In this document: in pieces, positions 1-10,518 of the stretch
How the letters are laid out: every line of letters begins with the position of its first letter
How positions within the stretch are numbered: position 1 is the first letter of the stretch
Assembly: GCA_024364735.1 (NCBI GenBank)
Contig: JAGFNQ010002612.1
Span: 173,245-237,244 of the forward strand
Reading direction: 5' to 3'
Source: Boesenbergia rotunda
Taxonomy: Eukaryota > Streptophyta > Magnoliopsida > Zingiberales > Zingiberaceae
Length of the DNA stretch: 64,000 nt
The notes under the pieces: model-generated
Databases searched by the model: none
What the model saw: only the letters and a program-made list of their open reading frames with translations
What the model was told of the DNA's origin: nothing
Translations under genes and position numbers: made by a program

Positions 1-1503
1 AATAATATGTTGTGCCGATGATTATTGACGGAATCCGTGTCCTGGTGAGTCAGGATGATGATGCCCCCTTGATGAGCTCAAAAGGTTCATCGTGCTAAAC
101 TCTGCAGGTGGATTTGATCCGGCACGATGATAAAATTGAGTGGTACTAGTCAAGGACCCAAAGGTTAATTAATTTAAATTATCAGTAATTTAATTAATTA
201 ACGAGCATTCGAAATCTTAAACACGGGGGATGGATGACTCGTAATAGGTGGAGTCCATATGAAAATATAGGGGTTGGTGAGGTAATTCAATGGAGATCCT
301 CTAGTGGAATTTTCATTAATGGATTAGGTTTGAATTTATTAGTAGGTCAAGACTCAACTTTTCTTCATGATCTTTATTATAGCCTATATATATATATCTC
401 ATGAGTCATTTAAAAAAAAAACTTAATCAAGTCTCTTGATTTTCCATGCAACCTGTGCATGGAGACGCCGCCCTTGCATGGAAGAGCGTCGTCGGCCTCT
501 GCATGGAAGTGCGTCGGCGTCATGCACTGTGGACTCGCATGCAAAGAATTGCAAGTCAGCAATTCGGTAATTGCATGTAATTGCATGTGCCAATTTGCAT
601 GTAATTGCAGTTTGCATGCAAAAGAATTGCAATTCAGCAATTCGGTAATTGCATGTGCCAATTTGCATGTAATTGCAGTTTGCATGCAAAAGAATTGCAA
701 TTCAGCAATTCGGTAATTGCATGTGGCAATTTGCATGCAAAAGAATTGCAATTTAGCAATTCGGTAATTGCAATTTGCGATTTGCATGTAATTGCAATTT
801 GCATGCAAAAGAATTGCTAGGAATTGCAATTTAGCAATTCGGTAATTGCAATTCGTCAATTTGCATGTAATTGCAATTTGCATGCAAAAGAATTGCAACT
901 TAGCAATTCGGCAATTTGCATGCAAGAAATTGCAATTTTACATTTCGGCCTCCATGCAAGGAATTGCATGAAATTTTGATCAAGGAGAGTTCATCAACGT
1001 TGATCAAGGAGAATTGCATGCAAGGTTGATGAGGAGAAAAAAGAAGATTTTTATGGCTTCGTTTTTTGGAGGATCGTCGCCCACACGACGTTCAAAAAGT
1101 GGATAGATCATACAATAGAAGATCGCGAGATAACGGAAGATATATACTCATCCTTGGCTCCTTTACTTATCTTATTGTGCCATGTTTATTAGTCTTGTCA
1201 TTTCATGTTAATTAGTTAATTATTTTGATTGTTTGTCATGATTAATATTAACTAATTGGACCCCGACCATAAACACAAAAGTCGGCGATTCACTCGTCGC
1301 CTTTTCCGCGGTCGAACGGTCAAGCAAATTACAAGGCTCGATCTTTATGATTGACCGAGTTGTAATTTGGATCGTTCGATACGGCACAAGATGGTCGGTG
1401 GGAGACGGGTCTCCATTCGGATTAATTTTTAATCCGTAGACATGGAGAGGTCTCTCGGATCGACCGAGTATTCGCTTAGGAAACCCGCAAGCCATACCCA
1501 ACA
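1..1503 (+). mobile_element. LTR of family A, copy 1 (5' end outside window)
   Basis: The blocks at 1-430 and 1060-1500 match a second copy at about 14810-15230 and 16060-16500. These include the shared segments around tgacggaatccgt, ggaccccgaccataaacac and gacgggtctccatt. The copy has a TATA-like run (tatatatatata) near 385 and ends cccaaca at 1503, as expected of a TG...CA LTR. Directly after it the sequence reads as gag of another element, with no primer-binding site. I infer that this is a solo LTR, or the 3' LTR of an element, inserted into that gag. The middle differs from copy 2 because of a local repeat expansion. Confidence 0.6.
540..950 (+). repeat. Tandem repeat rich in gcatgc and aattgc
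   Basis: An imperfect repeat of roughly 60-70 bp runs through this stretch. Each unit contains tgcatgcaaaag, aattgcaat and agcaattcggtaattgca. The other family A copy has only a single tgcatgcaaaag at the corresponding place, so the array expanded in this copy. Open frames of up to 171 codons across it on both strands are a by-product of the periodicity. Confidence 0.8.
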
Positions 1504-2711
1504 GAAGATCCCTCCACTGTACCAAATCAAGAGAAATCCGAAGAGGGAGATTCATCGGAGGAAGAAAATTCGGAAGTTGAGAGATGCTCAACATCCGAAG
1601 ACGAAGTTCAAAAAGCCTCCACTTCAAGGATTGAGGAGGAGCAAAATTTGCCATTGACATCGGATCAAAGAAAAGCTTCAACATCATCATCCGAGGTCAA
1701 TAAAAAAGAAAAAGAATCGAGTACCACCTCTATACCCCATGAAGGTATAACTATTTCAATTTGTAAAAATAAAGATCACATTATTTGTTTTGAGTGTAGG
1801 CAAAAATGACACTATAAGAGTAAGTGTCCTAATTTGGTCAAGAAGAAGATGCAAGTGACACCCAAGACCAAGGAAAAGCCAAAGGAGGTCGGCCCCGTGG
1901 TAAAGAAGGATAAAAAGCATATTGTGTGCTTCTCATGCAAACAAAAGGGGCATTATCGGAATCAATGTCCAAAGGGGAAGGATCCGACCAAGGCAAAAAG
2001 AAAGAGTTCAAATCAAGGGAGAGTCTCCAAGAACAAGACCAAGGTACCATTAGGAAATGATACTTATTTTCATCATGATAATATGCATGCTAGAAATAAT
2101 TATTATCATTTTAATGTTATTTATTATGAAAATAGGAGGCATGAAAAATCTAAGGAAAACTATAGAGTCTTCCATGCTAGGATTACCACATCTAAGGATA
2201 GGGAACAAATTAGAACTTTCCATGGTAGACCTACCCAACACAGGCCAAGAAGAATAATCACCAAGGTTATATTAGAAAACCAAGCATTGATGAGGTAATG
2301 ATGGAAAATCAAGTTTTGAGGTCAAAACTTGATAAATTGAAAAAATCCCTTAAGAAAATAGAAAATCTATTTAAGGGATCAAAAATTCAAAACCTAGATT
2401 TAGGAAATCAAGGACCCTCTAGGAGCAAGAAAGGTTTGGGATACAAACCTAAAACCAAGAAGGATGATCCATCTTATCATAGAGTTCCATATAGGTATGG
2501 AACTCAATCTAGGTTTAGGGGTCAAGTCAAGGTCACAAGGGAAGTCATTCCTAGAGTTGACCAAGATAAGACCAACATGACTAAGAATTTGGAGAAGCCT
2601 AGAAAAGTCATTAGGAAGGTATCAAGGGAAGTTATCCCTAATGAATACCTAGAACACCCAAGGAGCACCAATATGTTTTGGGTTCCTAAAAGTGTGTTCG
2701 CCACACCCTAG
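1504..2711 (+). pseudogene. Gag fragment of a Sirevirus-like gag-only element (G)
   Basis: Reading in frame from 1504 gives an acidic, Ser-rich linker followed by two CCHC zinc knuckles: Cys1 at 1786 to last Cys at 1825, and 1927 to 1968. The first knuckle has an in-frame TGA at 1807 where Gly is expected. After a basic stretch the frame ends at 2298. The coiled-coil-like tail (QVLRSKLDKLKKSL) and the GLGY...WVPK motif continue in another frame to 2711, so there is a frameshift near 2290. The N-terminal part is missing because the family A LTR lies at 1503. The same plan (acidic linker, two knuckles, LDKL coil, GLGY tail) is seen in element B. No pol follows. Gag packages element RNA into particles; this copy cannot make it. 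Confidence 0.75.
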
Positions 2712-3829
2712 ATAGGCCTAGGGAGTATCAACTCAAATTGGACGGGTAGTTAACCCAACCTTGATGAAGTTGGCACTTTGGGGCATTTTCAAGGAGTTAC
2801 TATCCTTGAAAATGAAGGAGTCATTTGTTTACTCTAGGAGTAAAATTTGTGTCAAACTATATTTTTGAAAGATTGAACTAAATAAAGCTGGCACAACTAG
2901 GTTAAAATCCAAATATATGCCAAGTTGGAGAGTTTTGACATTATCTTGAAAATTAGGGGCAAAATTAGGATTATCAATGACTTAGCGATGAGTTATTGAT
3001 ACTTAGATAGGAAATCTAGGTATTTTTTTCTACTATGTCATGTTTTGTATACCCAATCACATGTCATGACATCATGATTCATCATTCATATTTTATTATG
3101 AAAATATTACATGTCATGTCATACATGCATCATCTAGCTATAATTTTTTTTTAAAATTCTAATATGATGCATGTCATAGTCATTATCATATATTAATTTA
3201 ATTATTATTGAAATTAAGGACATTGACATTAATTGACATTCTAGGTGAATGATCAAAGTTTATAATGCCTAAGTAGAAATGCATGAACCCTTAGTTTAGG
3301 GAGAACATGACTTTCACATCTCACCAAAATCATAAGTTGACTTGCGTGTATTTTGAGATGCATTAGAAATAAGTGAGATGTTAGGGTGATGAATGAAACT
3401 CAAGGTGTTGATTAATATGCATCCTATTGAGTTTTAGGTTCATCAAAACATGAATATAAATGAACTCCAATCATTGGGAAAGCTAATGTACAAATCATGT
3501 GCATTTAGCCCAAGGAATATGGTTGGAAATTATTTTTGAAACCTATTTCAAAACTATCTTGAAAAACCTTGGTGAAAACTATCTTTTGATAGATCTCATC
3601 ATTGATGAATTGGATACAAAATAGAATGAAACATTGAAATATTTCAATGGTTTCCATTTTTGTGTCAATCTTTGAAAAAGAGAGGTATTTTCGTATAAAA
3701 TTATTTTTCCTTAATAGTATATGTCATAAATAATGTCTACACAAAATTTTAGGGGTTTTTCAAATTTTGTAGAATTATTTAGGAGTTTTTGAAATTCGGA
3801 CTGAAATTATTTTCAGAAATCAGAAACTC
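2712..3829 (+). other. Noncoding 3' region of element G
   Basis: AT-rich sequence with no frame resembling protease, integrase or RT. The stretch at 3700-3820 (a dry run of tttt and agg blocks, then gaattatttaggagtttttgaaattcggactgaaa split over two lines) parallels element B at 20760-20830, which supports G and B having the same gag-plus-noncoding layout. Confidence 0.5.
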
Positions 3830-4015
3830 TTAATCGATCAGGTGATCGATTAGGACAACATCAATCGATTGGTCAATCGATTGTTAACCCTTTTCTGTGG
3901 GCACAGAAGCTCGCATAATTGATCCATTGATCGATTAAGGGAAGCCGTAATCGATCACCTGATCGATTAAGACATAGCTTAATTGATTGGGGCCCAACAC
4001 CAATCGATTGGCACG
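3830..4015 (+). repeat. Cluster of ATCGAT-centred palindromes in G
   Basis: At least six short palindromes lie in under 200 bp, based on AATCGATT and TGATCGAT. Several pair into hairpins, such as AATCGATCA with TGATCGATT, or CAATCGATTG repeated with a two-base spacer. The position matches that of the CAGTCGACTG pair inside element B. The same AATCGATT core recurs at 5170-5740. Confidence 0.75.
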
Positions 4016-4149
4016 ACTGAAACTGTCTGTTTTCAGTCAGTTAACTCAATTTTGAGTAACCTAACAATCCCTAGCGCCTTGAAATACTTTTATAAGTATA
4101 TTTGGGTAAATTTCATTGTGAAGATTAATTAATTAAGAAAATTAAATTA

Positions 4150-4620
4150 ATTAATTAAGAAGACTCAACTCCGGCAGCGGCTCGGCTGGCGGTCGGCAGC
4201 CGATGGCGCCAGCTGCGCCCGGCGGCCGCAGGGGACGCTGGAGGAGTGATTAACTAACCTATTTGCGTACCTATGACCAGAGGAGGGATCGCCGGAGGAG
4301 GAGATGCCGGGGACGACGAAGAAGCCGGGGGAAACCCTCTGAACGTGTGACGGTGGGGGAGAGAGGAGAGTGCAAAATAAATCTAAAATAGCGACGGAAA
4401 TGGCTTGTTTGTCGCTATTAGCGACGAAAATGCCTTGTCTGTCGCTAATAGCGATGGAATTTTTAATTGTCCGTCGCTATTTGCGATGACATTGACCTTT
4501 TCCGTAACTAATTTAGGGTATTTGACCTGTATTCTAAAATTAGCGACGGATTTAATTTATTCGTCGCTATTAGCGACGGACAATTAAAAATTTCATCGCT
4601 AATCTCAATTTTTTTTTGTT
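4150..4620 (-). mobile_element. CACTA-like DNA transposon end with subterminal repeats
   Basis: From 4388 to 4605 the motif tagcgacgg / ccgtcgcta recurs about eight times in both orientations, the pattern of subterminal repeats of plant CACTA-type transposons. On the minus strand the block begins near 4620 with cacaacaaaaaaa, which resembles the CACTACAAGAAA terminus with changes. The GC-rich stretch at 4170-4370 would be its interior. No transposase is visible and the other end was not found. Confidence 0.45.
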
Positions 4621-4624
4621 GTGT

Positions 4625-4960
4625 AACCCAATCCGTTATTATCAATGGGGATTGAATTCCTATAAAAAGGGGAGGTCTTTAAGAGTTTAGGGCATCATCT
4701 TAGTATAGCTTTTGATCCCCATTGATTTAGACTTTTTTCAGCGTCGTCAATTCTAAGTCTTTTGGAAGATCCTCATTCTTCTTTCCATTGCATCTTCTTC
4801 TATGGGGATTAAGCCGACGATGCTAGGATAAGGAAAATAACTCTTTAATCAAGTTTCTTATCTTCATGCTTATGTATTTATTTTATTATGCTATGATTCA
4901 TAGATCAAGATACATACTTTTGTTGTTATTTGACTTTTAGAATTCATGCAACATGTTTCA
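4625..4960 (+). mobile_element. 3' part of an orphan LTR
   Basis: A TATA-like ctataaaaagggg at 4661 is followed by a pyrimidine-rich leader and ends acatgtttca at 4960, immediately before a primer-site-like sequence. This is the R-U5 part of an LTR whose 5' side and partner LTR I could not identify. It may belong with G or with the sequence to its right. Confidence 0.45.
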
Positions 4961-4962
4961 AT

Positions 4963-4974
4963 TGGTATCAGAAT
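4963..4974 (+). other. Degenerate tRNA-iMet primer-binding site
   Basis: tggtatcagaat, two mismatches from the plant initiator-Met site tggtatcagagc, lies two bases after the LTR end at 4960. It would prime minus-strand cDNA synthesis. Confidence 0.55.
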
Positions 4975-6324
4975 CTTACTCTGTTTATTTGTTTTCATGA
5001 TAGTAAAGTTGAGTTTTGCGTCAATCTTTATTTTTTTTTCTAAAATAAGTTTTTTTTGATATAATATAATTTTTCATCTAGAAAAATATGTAAAAAAATT
5101 AAGATAAATTTATTTTTGTATTTTTCATATTTTGTAAAGAACATACAGAATGATTATGTCAAATCGTGATAACTTAATCGATTGACTTAGTTAATTAATC
5201 GATTATTAAATCTAAAATAACTAATAAATTCGATTGAAATCGATATGGTTTTTAACGATTAAAATTGATTTCCAATTGATTAACCGTTTTAATTTTGTGA
5301 CACGACCGACATTAATCAATTGGAATTATATCCAATCGATTAAAAACTTTATAGAATCGATTAATAATGGATTCGATATATTTCTAATTAATTATATTGA
5401 TTAATGCACTTCTCTAATCGATTATAGAAAAGAAAATCTGGATGGGTCCCAGTTAAAACGAAAGCAGGTTCTCTAATAGATCAAAATCGATCAAAGAAAA
5501 AATCCGATGGGTCCCGCTAAAGAAGTATTTTGTTTTTTTTGCTATCGATGAAGATAATCGATTGACGAGATCAAATCAATTATTCTGAAATGTCAATCGA
5601 TTGACGAATTAAATATCGAACCTGGAAATGATTCTTACATATGAGGTTTTTAGATCAATTAAAATAATTAGTTGGATTGTATCAATCAATTAACATACGC
5701 TATCAATCGATTAATAAGTCAAATTTATATTAAGGCCGATTAATTGATTATTATAGGATTGTTGCAGTGAATGAATCATGTGTATTTAAAAACTTGACAT
5801 TTTTCGTATTTTCGAAATCTCGAGTGGACAACGGAAAAATAACGTACGAAAAACACAAGTCAAATATAATTCAGTTTTACTTCGTTCGAAGCCTTTAACG
5901 ACTCCAACTCCAATTCCTAGGACCCTCGGATTTTTCTAACGGGTAATCCACTAAATCTCTCTACTGATAAACTGCTGGTAGAGTAGTCGGATATAAGAAA
6001 ATAGGATTAGTGTAATACCCCACGCCATCCTTAAGCAGATATAAGAAATGAGTATAGAAATTACTAAATTTGTTATCAACATGATTGTAGATATCTGGAT
6101 TTGTTCATGTGTTAGAGTCGATCTTCTGGCAGCGGTCGGTTATAGACGAGTAGTAGCAGGGTTGCAGCACGAAGACGGAGTCGCAGAAAGATCCGAAGAA
6201 CTCGGAGAGAAGTTGTGTTTAAAGATAAGCTCTCAGCCTCCTTATAAAGGACATTGAGGGCGCCTCAGTTCCCATCTGAGGCGCCTCAAGAGGCGGCTCA
6301 AGTCCAAGGTCTAATCTAGGGGGA
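4975..6324. other. Unassigned AT-rich internal sequence
   Basis: No coding motif is visible. Up to about 5760 it contains many copies of aatcgatt or its half sites, like the cluster in G, so it may be the leader of a related element. From 6240 to 6300 it carries ggcgcctc palindromes near a minus-strand TATA-like ctttataagg, suggesting a fragment of a reverse-oriented LTR. Confidence 0.3.
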
Positions 6325-6421
6325 GATTCCTTCCAGGGGGAGGAAACAAAATTTCATTTTACTTGTTCTGATTAACTTAACTTTTTGAACCAAGGTTGCC
6401 ATAAACCAAAAAGGGGAAGAT
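6325..6421 (+). mobile_element. Internal 3' tail of a second, truncated S1 copy
   Basis: This block matches 12985-13073 of S1 almost base for base (gggggaggaaacaaaattt, gaaccaaggttgccata) and ends in the polypurine tract aaaaaggggaagat. It therefore is the end of an internal region, placed directly upstream of what is also the 5' LTR of S1. The upstream element is otherwise missing. Confidence 0.8.
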
Positions 6422-6532
6422 TGTTGGTGCAGAAAACACCCAAGTCGAACCTGTGTTTTGATAATGGCAAAAGGGTTCAAAAGTTAAGGTATAATGTTTA
6501 TCTAACATGTTACTCAAGTGTGCAGGAAAAGT

Positions 6533-6947
6533 CCTAGCGAAGGATTGCTAGGCACCTGGCGAAGGAATGCCAGGATACCAAGTCCTAGCGAAGGATTGCT
6601 AGGCACCTGGCGAAGGAATGCCAGGATACAAAGCCCTAGCGAAGGACTGCTAGGCACCTAGCGAAGGAATGCCAGGATACAAAGACCTAGCGAAGGACTG
6701 TTAGGCACCAGGCGAAGGACAACTTGGTACCAAAGACCTAGCGAAGGACTGCTAGGCACCAGGCGAAGGACAACCAGGCGAAGGACAGCTTGGTACTGAA
6801 GACCTAGCGAAGGACTGCTAGGCACCAGGCGAAGGACAACTTGATACTAAAGACCTAGCGAAGGACTGCTAGGCACCAGGCGAAGGACAGCTTGGTACTG
6901 AAGACCTGGCGAAGGACAGCTAGGCACCTGGCGAAGGACAGCTGGGC
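6533..6947 (+). repeat. Array of small hairpins in the S1 5' LTR
   Basis: About 17 units share the loop gaagga(c/a)(t/a/g) between two complementary 6-7 base stems. Stem pairs seen include CCTAGC/GCTAGG, CCTGGC/GCCAGG and ACCAGGC/GCTTGGT (one G-T wobble). The stems change together while the loop stays fixed. A few units, such as those ending gttagg or aacttgg, carry a mismatch. Confidence 0.85.
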
Positions 6948-7214
6948 AAAAGTCCAACCGGAGGAGCCGGTTGACATCAGGTAAATTCTCCCGAGAGGAG
7001 TAGGTGAGGACGCGTTCCCCGTCGAGGGAACAGTAGGCGTCGGTTCGACCTAGGGCTCCATTTTGGAGACCCAAAGTTAGAACCAAGACAGCTAAGGCTG
7101 TATAAAACTAACATATTATTGCTCTATGTTATTTTGGACTAACCCTAGATGCAGGATCGAAGGAACGAGTGTTTGCAGCTCAGAGAGCCTCAAAGGAGTG
7201 AGGCAGAAGCTGAG

Positions 7215-7550
7215 TAGGGCGCCTGGAGTGTCCCGAGCGCCCCCAAGGTCAATACAAAAGAAGGAGAGCAAGTGAAATGCTTCAACAGCTCATGGGCGGG
7301 GTGCCCCCGTGCTCCCGGGTGCCCCCCATGCTCCCGGGCGCCCCGGATGGTTCGGGCGCCCCCAGATTAAGCTAATGAAGCGGAAGCCAGCGAAGCCAAC
7401 GGATAAGAGTTGACCCGGTCAACCCGGTTGCCCCCAGTGTCCCGGGCACCCCGTCAAAGCCTGATCCCGAGTTTGAAGGGATCAGAGCTGACCGAGAGGA
7501 ACTCGGATCAGTTGACACATGGGGGGCGCCCCCGACGTTCCGGGCGCCCG
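7215..7550 (+). repeat. GGGCGCCC palindrome cluster in the S1 5' LTR
   Basis: Repeated gggcgcccc, cccgggcgcc and related self-complementary blocks lie just upstream of the TATA box. The segment is GC-rich and CpG-dense against AT-rich surroundings. The same cluster occurs in the 3' LTR at 13802-14145. Confidence 0.8.
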
Positions 7551-7557
7551 CAGGGGC

Positions 7558-7565
7558 TATAAAAA
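7558..7565 (+). promoter_or_regulatory. S1 LTR TATA box
   Basis: tataaaaa directly follows the GGGCGCCC zone and lies about 410 bp before the LTR end. The 3' LTR has the same box at 14151. Transcription would start about 30 bp downstream. Confidence 0.7.
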
Positions 7566-7971
7566 GGCCCTCGACCCCAAGGCTTGGAACAACAATTCCT
7601 TCAACGCATTCACGCTCTTCTACTCCCGCGCTCTACTCCGGAAACCTCCCGACTCGAGATACAAGCGCTGACGACGTCCCTCTGCTCCAAAAACATAATC
7701 TACACCGGACGTCGGTAACGAAGAGCTACTTTTAGTTTACTGTACTAATTTTGTAATACATCTTGTAAACTGGTTTTGCGCACATATAGAATTGCCCGCA
7801 GTAAACGGTCAACGACCGTGGGCCTTGGAGTAGGAGCCGACCGCGACTCCGAACCAAGTAAAAGATCTTGTGTTCTGTTGAATGTTTATTTCTTCCGCTG
7901 TGTAATTTCTCTAATTCTAATCCGAACGTTTTACGATATCCCCCCTCTATCGTTTCTCTCGATCCAACAAG

Positions 7972-7983
7972 TGGTATCAGAGC
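7972..7983 (+). other. S1 primer-binding site
   Basis: tggtatcagagc, complementary to the 3' end of plant initiator tRNA-Met, two bases after the 5' LTR. Confidence 0.9.
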
Positions 7984-8190
7984 GGGGAAACTCAAATTTG
8001 GTGCAACCACCAGTTTGAGAATTTTTCGGATTTTTACGAATTTTTTTTATAATTTTTCGTACGAAATTCTTCTCGTTAATCGAGGTTGGTGCAACACCCC
8101 TCGACAAATATTTTTCTCTTTATCCCGCACTACTAATCCAAGACCAAGTCTTGGGACATTTCTTTCCTTTTAGTTTAATTTTTAGATAAA

Positions 8191-9846
8191 ATGGCCATGC
8201 AAGAAGGCTTCAGCACCGCAAGACCACCTCTCTTCAGTGGGGAGGACTTCTCCTACTGGAAGTGCAGAATGGAGGTCCACTTGAAAACTCAGGTGGACAT
8301 GTGGATAATCATCCAGTCCGGACTGGAGATTCCAAAGAATGCTGAAGGAGTACCTTAGACCTACACAGAGTGGGACACCGCTTTGAAACGGAAGATTGAA
8401 GCTGATGCAAAGGCGACCCAGACCCTCCAATGCGGCTTAACAAAAGAGGAGCTGAACCGGGTGGGTCCATTCAACAGTGCCAAGGAGCTGTGGGGGAAAC
8501 TGATCGAGCTGCACGAAGGAACTTCAGACACTCGGATCAGCAAGAGAGATCTCCTCCTGAACAAGCTGTACACGATCAAGATGAACGACAACGAAACAAC
8601 AACTCAACTCCACGCCCGAATTCAGGAATTAATGAACGGACTACACACCATCGGTCACAAGGTAGAAAATCGTGACCTAATAAGATACGCTTTAAATGCT
8701 TTCCCGAGAAACACCTTGTGGGCATCTATGGTAGATGCATACAAGGTTTCAAGGGACCTTTCAAAAATTAAATTAGATGAATTATTCTCTGAATTAGAAT
8801 TACATGAACAGACTAACTGCAATCTGGCCGAGAAAGGTATTGCCTTTGTTGCAGGTAAAACTGGAAGGACAACCAAGAAGAAGCCTCAACCTGAACCCGA
8901 GTCTAACTCAGACTCAGACTCAGAAGACGAAGAAGGAGATCGACCTAAGCTGGTCCGACTGGCCCGAAACTACTACAAGGAATTGAAGAACCAAACCAAC
9001 AGACGAAAAGCCAGCCGAAGAAAGGATGAACCAGCTGAACCCGCAAATGAAAAGAACAAGCCCAACGTGACCTGCTACGAGTGCAAGAAGAAGGGTCACT
9101 ACAAGACGGAGTGTCCGAACCTAAAGGAGACCAAGAAGAATAGAAGGAAAAAGGCTCTTCAGGCAACGTGGGACGAGTCCTCCTCCTTCAAAGAAGAAGA
9201 AGAGGTCCCACAGTCGAACCTGCTCGCACTAACCGCCTCAGAAGAAATCGAGACCGAGTCAGAATCGGAACAGGACGACGGCAGACTGACATTTTCAGAG
9301 GACGGTGAAATCAAGGTAAGTGGTTTTACTAGAAGTCAGTTAAATGAGTTAATTTCTTATTTTTCTCGAGATTTGGCGAAAGCTAAACTCCGAGTCGAAT
9401 CCCTCCGACAGGAAGTAAAACTCCTGAAAGAGGGAGCTGATTCTAGACCCTTAACTGAGAAGGTTCAAGAAGGAACCTCTACTCAAGTTGAAAAACTTGA
9501 GAAAGAGAACTCCTCCCTGAAAACTCAAGTCAAGGATCTTAGAGCTGCCTTAGAACGATTCACTTCTGGTTCCAAGGGTCTTGACATGATTCTTGGAAAA
9601 TAGAAATCGGTTCTAAATCGATCCGGACTAGGCTATAGAACCAAATCTAGACAAAGATCCTACTTTGCTGTACTGAACCAGTCCAGACCTAAAGTTCAGG
9701 CATGGGTACCCAAACTATGCTTGAACAAACAAACTGGATCAAATCAATATTGGATTCCCAAGGACAAGATTCACATCTTGCCAAACCATTATCGTGGCTT
9801 TAGTCCAGGGGGAGCCAAATTGAAAACAATATTTATTGTTAGATAA
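8191..9846 (+). pseudogene. gag: S1 gag
   Basis: The frame opens with ATG at 8191 and runs about 551 codons to TAA at 9844. In-frame TAG codons interrupt it at 8356 and 9601. Residues 10-45 have the N-terminal FSYWKCRM motif. A UBN2-type Gag domain follows (TLQCGLTKEEL, SAKELWGKL, NAFPRNTLWASMV). A basic region leads to a CCHC knuckle (CYECKKKGHYKTEC, 9073-9114), an acidic region and a leucine-rich coiled coil. The tail reads GLGYRTK...WVPK. The second TAG falls where element F has Gln, so it probably arose from CAG. Gag forms the particle that packages the RNA. Apart from the two stops the frame is intact. Confidence 0.88.
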
Positions 9847-10518
9847 AATTGTTGCTTTCAATTTGCTTGTTTGCTTGTTTACTTAATTCCCGCAATTTAC
9901 CATGCTTAGATTTAGGAATGGTTAGTTTAAGGACTGAACTAACTTAACTGAAATTTGACAACATAGTATTGGGTGAAGGTGAGATGATAGTATGTTAGGG
10001 AAACCAATTCTAATAAGGTCAAGTATTCTCTACTTGGTCTCTTTAGACTGGTGAAACTAGCCGAAGCTACCGATCCAAGACCCAAACTAGTTAGACCAGA
10101 ATTTTTCAAAGATTAATTTTGAAAATGAAATTTCACTGAAAGACTTTGTTAAGGAAAGGGTTGATGATCCAATAAGGCTACGACCAAAGAAGGCCTAGTG
10201 CCTCGCCAAGACCTGGAAGCCAATCTTTGAAATTCAAATTCAAATTATTCTTTGCCAAATTCGAATCTAACACAAATTTTCAGTTAGTTATAGATTCAAA
10301 CATTCTTTTCAAAATAAATTTAATTGTTTTCAAATTTAATTCAAGTTTTTCAAAATAAATTTTTAAAATAACTTTACCCACCAAAACCTGTCTCACAAAA
10401 CTTGTAAGGCTAACGTGATTGATAACCCTAGATTTGAGTGAGATAGACTAGGCTGTGAAAATCAATTTAGGCTATTCCTGACTCTAATTGGATCAAAATC
10501 AACAAAACTCTTTATGTG
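9847..10518 (+). other. Spacer between S1 gag and pol
   Basis: 672 bp of AT-rich sequence with no recognisable domain separate the gag stop from the protease. Gag and pol are in the same frame although stops fill the spacer. The spacer ends tttatgtgtag, similar to a plant splice acceptor. In F the corresponding gap is only about 24 bp once its inserted LTR is removed, so the spacer may be an insertion or an intron-like segment. Confidence 0.5.

Larger units (their letters stand above)
6422..7969 (+). repeat. S1 5' LTR
   Basis: 1548 bp, TGTTGG...CCAACA. It contains a hairpin array (6533-6947), a GGGCGCC-rich palindrome zone (7215-7550), a TATA box at 7558, and a U5 end with the ctctat...tctctcgatccaaca signature. 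It is near-identical to the 3' LTR apart from indels in the hairpin array. The LTR supplies promoter, polyadenylation signal and strand-transfer repeats. Confidence 0.92.

Noticed and set aside
410..925. 171-codon minus-strand open frame
   Set aside because: It lies wholly in the gcatgc/aattgc tandem repeat; the protein is a repeat of the same short segment and both strands are open.
7972..7983. Possible tRNA-Met gene at tggtatcagagc sites
   Set aside because: Only the 12-18 base primer match is present, directly after LTR ends; no tRNA cloverleaf follows.
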